A DNA stretch of 5,428 nucleotides. It comes from an uncultured Ignavibacteria bacterium. GTDB taxonomy: Bacteria > Bacteroidota > Ignavibacteria > Ignavibacteriales > Ignavibacteriaceae. Below the pieces are notes generated by a model that saw only the letters and a list, made by a program, of their open reading frames with translations, was not told where the DNA came from and ran no database searches. The position numbers and the translations under genes are program-made. Positions 1-5,428 of the stretch are shown one piece after another; position 1 is the stretch's first letter, and each line of letters opens with the position of its first letter. The DNA is taken from positions 1-5,428 of the forward strand of contig CALKUG010000174.1 of the NCBI GenBank assembly GCA_937996765.1, given 5' to 3'.

Positions 1-1
1 C

Positions 2-832
2 GCAAACAAACTACATAAATATCTTGCCGCAGAGGGCGTTATTATTCGTAATCGAAGTACACAACCTATGCTTGAGGGTTGTTTGCGAGTCTCGGTTGGG
101 GCTGCTTCAGAAAACACGATGTTAATCGAAAAGATGTTGCAATACTCAAATGAGTTTTACTCGAAATCAACAAGCGAAGAGTTGGTTAATGCAATTGCTC
201 AACTATTAAAGCAGGCAACCATAAAAATTCCATTACCAACAGCTCGCTCTCCGCGTATTGCGTACATTCAAAGAAAAACCAAGGAGACCGATATAGAGGT
301 AACTCTCGACCTTGATAACCAAGTTGAAGGAGGAATTGATACCGGTATTGGTTTTTTTGATCATATGCTCGATCAAATTAGACATCATGGAAACATTGGT
401 CTTTCGGTAAAAGTGAAAGGTGATTTGCATATCGATGAGCACCATACCGTAGAAGATACAGGCATAGCACTTGGCGAAGCACTCTTAAAAGCACTTGGCG
501 AAAAAAAAGGAATACGGCGCTACGGATTCCTGTTGCCTATGGATGATTGTGTTGCAAAATGTGGCTTGGACTTAGGAGGAAGGGCACATTTAAATTTCAA
601 AGTTAAATTCTCTCGCGAAATGGTTGGCGAGTTTCCTGTAGAATTGACTGAAGAGTTTTTTAGAGCAGTGGCCAATGCATTAAAAGCTAACATTTACCTG
701 AGAGCAAAAGGTAAAAACGACCATCACAAAATTGAATCCTTATTTAAGGCATTTTCACGTTCATTAAACGAAGCGTGTCGCTATGATGACCGTAGAGAAG
801 GCAAAGTACCCTCATCGAAAGGAGTATTATGA
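2..832 (+). CDS. hisB: HisC-HisB fusion: histidinol-phosphate aminotransferase C-terminus joined to imidazoleglycerol-phosphate dehydratase (5' partial)
   Basis: The frame enters from the left edge and stays open to TGA at 830-832 (276 visible residues, numbered from Ala at base 2). Residues 1-47 match the end of HisC, the PLP enzyme that converts imidazole-acetol phosphate to histidinol phosphate. The motif EGVIIRNRSTQP is followed by GCLRVSVG, whose Arg29 is the family's conserved substrate-binding arginine. Residues 48-84 are a linker. Residues 85-276 are a full-length IGPD, which dehydrates imidazole-glycerol phosphate to imidazole-acetol phosphate. It has the metal-binding histidine motifs FFDHMLDQ (His121), HHTVED (147-152) and NDHHKIES (His241, His242, Glu245), and ends in SSKGVL. 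No good internal start or ribosome site lies between the two parts, so I read it as one bifunctional protein catalysing consecutive steps. The HAD phosphatase domain that precedes IGPD in enteric HisB is absent. The IGPD call is near certain; the fusion is strongly supported, but the HisC catalytic core is off-window. Confidence 0.93.
   Translation, partial: ANKLHKYLAAEGVIIRNRSTQPMLEGCLRVSVGAASENTMLIEKMLQYSNEFYSKSTSEELVNAIAQLLKQATIKIPLPTARSPRIAYIQRKTKETDIEVTLDLDNQVEGGIDTGIGFFDHMLDQIRHHGNIGLSVKVKGDLHIDEHHTVEDTGIALGEALLKALGEKKGIRRYGFLLPMDDCVAKCGLDLGGRAHLNFKVKFSREMVGEFPVELTEEFFRAVANALKANIYLRAKGKNDHHKIESLFKAFSRSLNEACRYDDRREGKVPSSKGVL
143..253 (+). other. Linker between the HisC and IGPD domains
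   Basis: About 37 residues separate the last recognisable HisC helix (ending near IEKML) from the first IGPD strand (RIAYIQRKTKETDIEV). The first part is likely helical (TSEELVNAIAQLLKQ). The rest is a proline-containing stretch (KIPLPTARSP) that looks like a flexible tether. There is no ATG in this stretch. The only ATGs nearby, at 119 and 134, lie within HisC-like sequence and lack a Shine-Dalgarno match. A TTG at 182 has purines directly against it but no proper spacing. The helical part could be a remnant of the last helix of a lost phosphatase domain, but that is a guess. Confidence 0.6.
818..824 (+). promoter_or_regulatory. Ribosome binding site for hisH inside the end of hisB
   Basis: AAAGGAG lies 4 nt before the hisH ATG at 829. 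It is the best Shine-Dalgarno match in the window. In the hisB frame the same bases encode Lys-Gly and the start of Val in the conserved C-terminal SSKGVL. The ATG then overlaps the hisB stop as ATGA. The spacing is short but usable. This supports the hisH start and translational coupling of the two genes. Confidence 0.7.
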
Positions 833-1422
833 TTGTTGTAGTAGAATATGGAGCCGGAAACACTGCATCGGTTGCTAATGCGTTGAGTCAGTTGGGTGTT
901 GAATACAAAATATCCGATAACGAAATGCTTGTTGGCAAAGCAGATAAAATAATTTTTCCGGGTGTAGGTGAAGCATCATCAGCCATTCGGCAACTGCATC
1001 TCAATAATTTATTTACTATGCTTAGGGTAGTTAAAAAACCTTTGCTCGGAATTTGTTTGGGAATGCAATTGCTTGCAGAACACTCCGATGAAGGTGACGT
1101 AGCTTGTTTGGGAGTTGTGCCCACTACCATTAGTAAATTCCCTGAGGCAAAAGGATTTCCCGTGCCACATATGGGGTGGAATAGCGTAAAAGTAAATAAT
1201 GATTCACCGTTGTTTGAGGGTATAAAACAAGATGAATTCTTTTACTTTGCACATTCCTATTATATGCCTATAAATGAGTTTACCATTGCAAAAGCAGATT
1301 ATGGAATTCCGATTACTGCAGCTATTCGAAACCGATGCCATTATGGTGTTCAGTTTCATCCTGAAAAATCCGGAGAAGCCGGTTTGAGAATACTAAAAAA
1401 CTTTGTTGACTTATGCTCGTAA
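829..1422 (+). CDS. hisH: Imidazole glycerol phosphate synthase, glutaminase subunit HisH
   Basis: HisH is the class I glutamine amidotransferase subunit. It releases ammonia from glutamine and passes it to HisF for step 5 of histidine synthesis, in the cytoplasm. The 197 residues match the family length. The nucleophile is Cys76 in GICLGMQLL, and His177 and Glu179 in GVQFHPEKSG complete the triad. The PGVG loop (44-47) is the oxyanion strand, and PHMGWN (113-118) is a family signature. The N-terminal motif reads EYGAGN, where DYGAGN is usual. The start is set by the Shine-Dalgarno at 818-824 and by the conserved MIVVV strand. The gene overlaps hisB by 4 nt and hisA by 10 nt, and its partner hisF follows hisA. 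No defects seen. Confidence 0.97.
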   Translation: MIVVVEYGAGNTASVANALSQLGVEYKISDNEMLVGKADKIIFPGVGEASSAIRQLHLNNLFTMLRVVKKPLLGICLGMQLLAEHSDEGDVACLGVVPTTISKFPEAKGFPVPHMGWNSVKVNNDSPLFEGIKQDEFFYFAHSYYMPINEFTIAKADYGIPITAAIRNRCHYGVQFHPEKSGEAGLRILKNFVDLCS

Positions 1423-2132
1423 TACCTGCAATTGATTTATTAAGTGGTGAGGTAGTACGCCTCTACAAAGGTGACTACGCACAAAAAAAAGTATATTTTA
1501 AATCCGTTGATGAGATTGCCAAACCCATGTTGGAGAATGGCTTTAAACGTATTCATATCGTTGATTTGGAAGGAAGTAAAACAGGGAGTTTTACACAACT
1601 TGACGTTGTAACAAAACTCAAGAAGGATTACGGATTTTTAGTTCAATTCGGCGGAGGTGTTCGCTCTGAAGCTGATGCAGCTTTGCTCTTCGAGGCAGGT
1701 GTTGATAAAATTATCATTGGTTCTCTCGCAATTACCGAACCACAAACGCTTCAGTCAATTTGCCGTAGATTTGGCGCTGATTCTGTTATTATTGCAGCGG
1801 ATGCCCTCAACGGCTCAATCAAGATAAAAGGTTGGACTGAGGATTCGGGAGTTTCCTTAGTTGAGCATATATCCAAATGTTCTGAATTAGGCATTACCGA
1901 GTTTCTCTGTACCGACATTTCACGTGATGGGGCTATGACTGGCCCTGCATTTGCACTTTACGCAGAACTCGGAAAGCAATTCCCTGCACTAAAGTTTATA
2001 GCTTCAGGTGGAATAAGTAGCGAGCAGGACATACTACAACTTGCAGATATGGATATGTTTGCAACGGTTGTTGGAAGGGCTCTTTACGAAGGACATGTTT
2101 CTCTTGAATTTTTAAGTTCATATACAGTTTAG
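1413..2132 (+). CDS. hisA: ProFAR isomerase HisA (phosphoribosylformimino-5-aminoimidazole carboxamide ribotide isomerase)
   Basis: HisA is a (beta/alpha)8-barrel enzyme that opens the ribose of ProFAR in an Amadori rearrangement to give PRFAR, the substrate of HisF-HisH. At 239 residues it has the usual length. The catalytic acid/base residues are Asp8 (IPAIDLLSG) and Asp130 (IIAADALNG), with the conserved Thr167 in CTDISRDG. Phosphate-binding loops are visible as QFGGGVRS (78-85), FIASGGIS and the C-terminal VVGRALYEG. The start ATG lies inside the end of hisH (10-nt overlap) with no Shine-Dalgarno match upstream, so initiation probably depends on ribosomes finishing hisH. The N-terminal MLVIPAID fits the family start exactly, so I keep this start. 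The order H-A-F is the classical his operon order. Confidence 0.97.
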   Translation: MLVIPAIDLLSGEVVRLYKGDYAQKKVYFKSVDEIAKPMLENGFKRIHIVDLEGSKTGSFTQLDVVTKLKKDYGFLVQFGGGVRSEADAALLFEAGVDKIIIGSLAITEPQTLQSICRRFGADSVIIAADALNGSIKIKGWTEDSGVSLVEHISKCSELGITEFLCTDISRDGAMTGPAFALYAELGKQFPALKFIASGGISSEQDILQLADMDMFATVVGRALYEGHVSLEFLSSYTV

Positions 2133-2134
2133 GA
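2130..2134 (+). promoter_or_regulatory. Probable ribosome binding site for hisF overlapping the hisA stop
   Basis: TAGGA combines the hisA stop TAG with a short AGGA Shine-Dalgarno core, 5 nt before the hisF ATG at 2140. The match is short, but position and spacing are right. Confidence 0.45.
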
Positions 2135-2139
2135 TTTTA

Positions 2140-2895
2140 ATGATTACAAAACGCATTATACCCTGTTTAGACATACGCGAAGGCAGAGTGGTAAAAGGAA
2201 CAAATTTTGTTAATCTTCGCGATGCAGGTTCCGCTGTTGAGTTAGCCCAGCGATATTACGAAGAGGGAGCTGATGAACTGGTATTTTTAGATATCACCGC
2301 AACTGAAGAAAAAAGAAAAACACTTTTAGAGTTAGTAAAACAGGTAGCAGCGGTATTGAGAATTCCCTTCACGGTTGGAGGCGGTATTTCGGAAATTAAA
2401 GATATAGAGATGCTGCTTAAAGCAGGAGCCGATAAAGTTTCACTTAATTCTTCTATTGTTAAGAATCCTGAACTCATTACACAGGCAGCAAAACGTTTTG
2501 GTTCTCAAGCCGTTGTGGCGGCAATAGATACTAAAAGAATTGGCGATCAGATTAAGATTTTTGTTAAAGGGGGAAAAGAAGAAACCGACCGCATTGGGCT
2601 GCCTTGGTGCAAAGAGGTTGTTGAGAGAGGTGCCGGAGAGATATTACTTACCTCTATGGATCACGATGGAACGAAGTCGGGTTTTGACATTGAATTTCTG
2701 TCCCAAGTTACCGAAAACGTAAGTGTTCCTGTTATCGCTTCGGGCGGAGCAGGCTCTAAAGAACATTTTGCTGAAGTATTTTTGCAAGCTAAGGTTGATG
2801 CTGCATTGGCTGCAGGTATTTTCCACTTTCAAGAATTAAACATAGGTGAGTTAAAAAACTATTTACAATCACAATCAATTTCCGTGAGAGTTTAA
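2140..2895 (+). CDS. hisF: Imidazole glycerol phosphate synthase, cyclase subunit HisF
   Basis: HisF is a (beta/alpha)8-barrel paralogous to HisA. It uses ammonia from HisH to convert PRFAR into imidazole-glycerol phosphate and AICAR, which returns to purine synthesis. The 251 residues match the family. Catalytic Asp11 (RIIPCLDI) and Asp130 (VVAAIDTK) are present, as is Asp176 in SMDHDGTKSGFD. Phosphate-binding motifs VGGGIS (79-84) and IASGGAGS are intact, and the barrel closes with AAGIFHF. The start fits the family's conserved N-terminus (MITKRIIPCLDI) and is preceded by an AGGA. The gene starts 7 nt after hisA and ends 1 nt before hisIE. Nothing is missing or unusual. Confidence 0.98.
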   Translation: MITKRIIPCLDIREGRVVKGTNFVNLRDAGSAVELAQRYYEEGADELVFLDITATEEKRKTLLELVKQVAAVLRIPFTVGGGISEIKDIEMLLKAGADKVSLNSSIVKNPELITQAAKRFGSQAVVAAIDTKRIGDQIKIFVKGGKEETDRIGLPWCKEVVERGAGEILLTSMDHDGTKSGFDIEFLSQVTENVSVPVIASGGAGSKEHFAEVFLQAKVDAALAAGIFHFQELNIGELKNYLQSQSISVRV

Positions 2896-2896
2896 A

Positions 2897-3511
2897 ATGC
2901 TTACAAAAGAAAAAGTGGAACAATTAGATTTTACGAAACTTGATGGGTTACTCCCCGTGGTTGTTACTGACCAGGAAAACGGTCAGGTGCTTATGGTGGG
3001 TTTTATGAATGAAGAAGCTTTGTTAAAAACCCTTGAAGAAAAAAAGGTAACTTTTTTTAGCAGAAGTAAAAACAGACTTTGGACAAAAGGCGAAAGCAGT
3101 GGCAATTATTTAACGGTAGTAAATATTGTGGCCGATTGCGATTCCGATACATTGCTCATCAAAGCGGTTCCACAAGGGCCTACCTGCCATACCGGTAATT
3201 ACTCTTGTTTTAATGTACAGCGATTTCCGGGTATTAGTTTCCTTCAATACCTTGAAGATTTAATATACAAAAGAAAAGCTGAAATGCCCGAAGGCTCATA
3301 TACAACAAAGCTTTTTACAAAAGGGCATAATAAGATTATTCAAAAAGTTGGTGAAGAAGCAGTAGAAGTAGTAATTGCTGCTAAAAATCGTGATAGAAAT
3401 GAAATAATAAATGAGAGCTCTGATCTGATGTTCCATTTGTTGGTTATGCTTGCAGAACAAGATATTCATCTGGAGGAGATTGTGAGCAATCTTGAGCAGA
3501 GGCATAAATAA
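2897..3511 (+). CDS. hisIE: Bifunctional HisIE: phosphoribosyl-AMP cyclohydrolase / phosphoribosyl-ATP pyrophosphatase
   Basis: This 204-residue protein fuses two enzymes of early histidine synthesis. The N-terminal HisI domain (about 1-110) opens the adenine ring of PR-AMP. It shows FFSRSKNRLWTKGESSGN, the metal-binding DCDSD (Asp80, Asp82, Asp84) and the zinc cysteines Cys81, Cys97 (GPTCHTG) and Cys104. The C-terminal HisE domain (about 115-204) hydrolyses PR-ATP to PR-AMP. It is all-helical, with the MazG-like signature KVGEEAVEVVIAA (Glu153, Glu154, Glu157) and ESSDLMFHLLVML (Glu173, Asp176). This I-then-E order and length are the usual fused form. The ATG is 1 nt after the hisF stop with only a weak purine-rich stretch before it, so coupling to hisF is likely. 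It is the last his gene visible. Confidence 0.98.
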   Translation: MLTKEKVEQLDFTKLDGLLPVVVTDQENGQVLMVGFMNEEALLKTLEEKKVTFFSRSKNRLWTKGESSGNYLTVVNIVADCDSDTLLIKAVPQGPTCHTGNYSCFNVQRFPGISFLQYLEDLIYKRKAEMPEGSYTTKLFTKGHNKIIQKVGEEAVEVVIAAKNRDRNEIINESSDLMFHLLVMLAEQDIHLEEIVSNLEQRHK

Positions 3512-3604
3512 TTGACCAGTATCCCGGTTCTATGAAAAGTTAATTTCCTTGATTTGCCCATCTTTTTTTGGTAAACTACCTAATTAGTTATTAAAAATTA
3601 TGTG

Positions 3605-3610
3605 TATAAC
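3605..3610 (+). promoter_or_regulatory. Candidate -10 box upstream of the isomerase gene
   Basis: TATAAC matches five of six bases of the sigma70 -10 consensus and lies 39 nt before the ATG at 3650, which would leave a leader of roughly 30 nt. No good TTGACA-like -35 box sits 16-18 nt upstream, and no clear Bacteroidota-type TTTG / TAnnTTTG pair is visible. In such AT-rich DNA this could be chance. Confidence 0.22.
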
Positions 3611-3634
3611 CCATAAATCTCAAATAAAAAGTAC

Positions 3635-3638
3635 GGAG
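3635..3638 (+). promoter_or_regulatory. Probable ribosome binding site for the isomerase gene
   Basis: GGAG lies 11 nt before the ATG at 3650, slightly longer than the usual spacing. It supports this start together with the signal peptide that begins there and an in-frame stop at 3614-3616. Confidence 0.45.
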
Positions 3639-3649
3639 TTAAAGCTTTT

Positions 3650-3709
3650 ATGTTAAAAAAGATTGCAGTATTAACCCTGCCGGTTCTTTCTTTACTGTTT
3701 TCAGCATGT
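3650..3709 (+). other. Lipoprotein signal peptide with lipobox
   Basis: Twenty codons encode Lys3-Lys4, a hydrophobic core (IAVLTLPVLSLLF) and the lipobox FSA-Cys20. Cleavage by signal peptidase II before Cys20 and lipidation of that cysteine are predicted. Phe at -3 is less common than Leu but is accepted in this group. Confidence 0.8.
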
Positions 3710-5428
3710 TCGGGGAGTTCCGAGATAACTGTAGCAAAATTCAAGGATACTACAATTTCTATCCAAGAATTTGAAAAAGCATATGCCCGCAATGTTGGCG
3801 GAATTGAAAATGCCAAAGATGATTCATTAGCCCAATTAAAAAACTTTTTAGATTTGTACGTAGTCTTCAAAATGAAGCTTCAAGATGCACAGGATAGAGG
3901 ATTTGATAATTATCCTGATTTGAGAGAAGAGCTTGTAAGCTACGAAAAACAAGTTGGTCCTACCTATTTACTCGAAAAGAGATTAGTGGAGCCAGCTGTT
4001 AAAGATATGTATGAAAAACGCTTGTGGGAGTATCGGGTAAGCCATATCATGATTCGCCCCGATTCATCAAACAGTCCACTTCCTGCACTAAAAGCTGACA
4101 GTTTATTGAACTTGATTAAGCAGGGTGCTTCGTTTGAAAAATTAGCTCAAGAAAATTCAGAAGATTATTTTTCTCGCCCATTGGGTGGAGATATCTTCTA
4201 TCTCACGTACGGAATGATAGTGCCTGAGTTTGAGGATGCATACTACACCTTAGAAGCAGGACAGGTTTATCCAACTGTGTTCAAATCCGATTTTGGTTAC
4301 CACGTAATAAAAGTAACCGAAAAAAGACCAAGAATTTTCCAAGTACATGCAGCACATATTTTAGTTGATAATTTAAATGCTGTAGGACAAGTTGATACCG
4401 CTTATGCAATGGCAGTTCTTGATACTATTCAGCGTAAAATTAGAACAGGTGAGGATTTTGGTAAACTTGCCGAACAATACTCAAAAGACCCCGGTTCTGC
4501 GCGTAACGGTGGTGATTTAGGATTTTTTGGAAGAAGACAAATGGTACAACCATTTGATGAAGCCGCATTTAATTTGCAAAATCCCGGTGATGTTTCGGGA
4601 GTGGTTAAATCTGATTTCGGCTTCCATTTAATAAAATTAATCGAGAAAAAAGCTGTTCCTACTTATGCAGAAGAGGAAGCAAATTTACGCAAAGCGTTCC
4701 AGAACCAACGCTACAATAAAGCACTTGAAACATTTGTTGATGGTATAAAATCCTCGCGTGGATTCAAGGTTGATTCAGCTTTGGTTGCTTATGTTGTTAA
4801 AAAAGACATTAAAAGTGGCGACCACTACATGACAAGCGATTTGCGTAACGAAATAAAAGATAAAGCTGTATTCTCTTTTGCAAATCCTGCTTTTACCATG
4901 ACCTTTGATAGCTTAAATGCGAATATGATGAGAACCTTTGAGTTTAGCGCAACAGCTTTAACTCAAGACCTTATGACCCGTGCAATCAACAAATTTGCGC
5001 AGGATAAAGCTATGGAATTTGAAGCTGGTGACTTAAGAAAAACAGACGCCAACTATGCACAACTTATGGAAGAATACAGAAATGGTGTTTTTATCTTTAA
5101 GTTGCAAGAGCTTGAGGTCTGGAACAAAATTACATTAGATAGTGCAAAGATCCATCAGTTTTGGAGTGAGCGTAAGGACGATTACTTCTGGAGCACCGAC
5201 CGCGTGGAATACTCAGAGATTTTTACACGCAGTGATTCTCTTTCTAAGCACTATAAAAAGCTTATAGATGCAGGTGAATCGTTTGATTCAGTTGCAAGTA
5301 GATATAGTGAAAAAGTTAATGCAAAAAAGAACAACGGTTATCAAGGTTGGATGCCCGTTGATCAAAGCGTGTTAACACAGGCCACTACAAATATGAATAT
5401 TGGAGAAGTATCTAACCCCATTCCAAAT
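3650..5428 (+). CDS. Multi-domain parvulin-type peptidyl-prolyl cis-trans isomerase, SurA/PrsA-like lipoprotein (3' partial)
   Basis: The frame is open for 593 codons to the right edge. It begins with a lipoprotein signal peptide: MLKK, a hydrophobic stretch, then the lipobox FSAC with Cys20. SGSSE follows, without an obvious Bacteroidota surface-export signal, so a periplasm-facing lipid-anchored protein is most likely. Residues 25-125 form a SurA-N-like helical region. Parvulin domain 1 spans about 128-228 (His132 in VSHIMI, LGGDIF, KSDFGYH at 212-218). Parvulin domain 2 spans about 232-334 (His236 in AAHILV, NGGDLGFF, KSDFGFH at 320-326). A helical middle region (335-515) includes EEYRNGVFIFKLQE. 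From about 518 a third parvulin-like domain begins (FDSVASRYSE, GYQGWMP), cut by the window edge. Parvulins speed proline isomerisation and act as chaperones for outer-membrane and exported proteins. The family is clear; the client proteins are unknown. I find no functional link to histidine synthesis. Confidence 0.93.
   Translation, partial: MLKKIAVLTLPVLSLLFSACSGSSEITVAKFKDTTISIQEFEKAYARNVGGIENAKDDSLAQLKNFLDLYVVFKMKLQDAQDRGFDNYPDLREELVSYEKQVGPTYLLEKRLVEPAVKDMYEKRLWEYRVSHIMIRPDSSNSPLPALKADSLLNLIKQGASFEKLAQENSEDYFSRPLGGDIFYLTYGMIVPEFEDAYYTLEAGQVYPTVFKSDFGYHVIKVTEKRPRIFQVHAAHILVDNLNAVGQVDTAYAMAVLDTIQRKIRTGEDFGKLAEQYSKDPGSARNGGDLGFFGRRQMVQPFDEAAFNLQNPGDVSGVVKSDFGFHLIKLIEKKAVPTYAEEEANLRKAFQNQRYNKALETFVDGIKSSRGFKVDSALVAYVVKKDIKSGDHYMTSDLRNEIKDKAVFSFANPAFTMTFDSLNANMMRTFEFSATALTQDLMTRAINKFAQDKAMEFEAGDLRKTDANYAQLMEEYRNGVFIFKLQELEVWNKITLDSAKIHQFWSERKDDYFWSTDRVEYSEIFTRSDSLSKHYKKLIDAGESFDSVASRYSEKVNAKKNNGYQGWMPVDQSVLTQATTNMNIGEVSNPIPN

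Larger units (their letters stand above)
3512..3649 (+). other. Intergenic gap between hisIE and the isomerase gene
   Basis: This 138-nt AT-rich gap is the only real non-coding space in the window. It contains a run of seven T (3563-3569), the small inverted repeat GGTA-AAC-TACC (3570-3580) and the palindrome CTAATTAG (3580-3587). None of these makes a good intrinsic terminator, because the T-run precedes the only clean stem. I see no tRNA, riboswitch or small gene. It probably separates two transcription units, but read-through cannot be excluded. Confidence 0.6.

Noticed and set aside
68..832. A stand-alone HisB starting at the ATG at 68
   Set aside because: That ATG encodes a Met within the HisC C-terminus (STQPMLEGCLRVSVG). 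The frame is open upstream to the edge with recognisable HisC sequence, and no Shine-Dalgarno is present. It is not a true gene start.
2256..2832. Short open frames inside hisF on both strands
   Set aside because: They fall entirely within a conserved hisF, have low-complexity serine-rich or unrecognisable translations, and show no start signals.
1413..2895. HisA and HisF as a recent tandem duplication
   Set aside because: They are ancient barrel paralogues with distinct family-specific motifs; adjacency is normal his operon order.
3296..3505. Minus-strand 69-codon frame inside hisIE
   Set aside because: It is the antisense of the helical HisE domain; its hydrophobic, Phe/Tyr/Ile-rich translation is what AT-rich antisense DNA gives.
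3512..3540. TTGACC right after the hisIE stop as a -35 box
   Set aside because: No TATAAT-like sequence lies 16-18 nt downstream; the spaced position reads AAAAGT or similar.
3561..3580. T-run plus inverted repeat as an intrinsic terminator of the his operon
   Set aside because: The T-run comes before the 4-bp stem instead of after it, and the stem is too short. Read on the minus strand, the stem is followed by an A-run, so it does not work there either.
3598..3870. Minus-strand open frame of 90 codons across the isomerase start
   Set aside because: It lies antisense to the signal peptide and N-terminal region of a well-supported gene, resembles no known family and has no clear ribosome site.

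Overview
The window holds the distal part of a compact histidine biosynthesis operon and, after a short gap, the start of a large parvulin-type peptidyl-prolyl isomerase gene. All genes are on the + strand. The DNA is AT-rich (about 40% GC by eye). A multi-parvulin lipoprotein with a Bacteroidota-style N-terminus and a bifunctional HisIE together suggest the Bacteroidota/Chlorobiota group, perhaps an Ignavibacteria- or Kapabacteria-like lineage. That placement is inferred from protein style, not from a marker gene.

Layout: (1) 2-832, one uninterrupted reading frame that enters from the left edge. It encodes the C-terminal end of histidinol-phosphate aminotransferase (HisC), a linker of about 37 residues, and a complete imidazoleglycerol-phosphate dehydratase (IGPD, HisB). 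(2) 829-1422 hisH. (3) 1413-2132 hisA. (4) 2140-2895 hisF. (5) 2897-3511 hisIE. Spacings are -4, -10, +7 and +1 nt, so translation is very probably coupled and the genes form one transcript. (6) 3512-3649, a 138-nt gap with no convincing terminator and one weak promoter candidate. (7) 3650 to the right edge, an open frame of 593 codons for a lipoprotein with two complete parvulin domains and the start of a degenerate third.

The his genes cover most of the pathway. HisIE carries out steps 2 and 3, HisA step 4, HisH plus HisF step 5, the IGPD domain step 6 and the HisC domain step 7. hisG and hisD are not visible and may lie upstream. No histidinol-phosphate phosphatase is present, although this IGPD resembles the type that is usually fused to one in enteric bacteria.

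The most notable feature is the HisC-IGPD fusion, which joins two consecutive pathway enzymes in one polypeptide. The rest of the his operon looks orthodox, with catalytic residues intact. I see no mobile element, CRISPR array, RNA gene or defence system.
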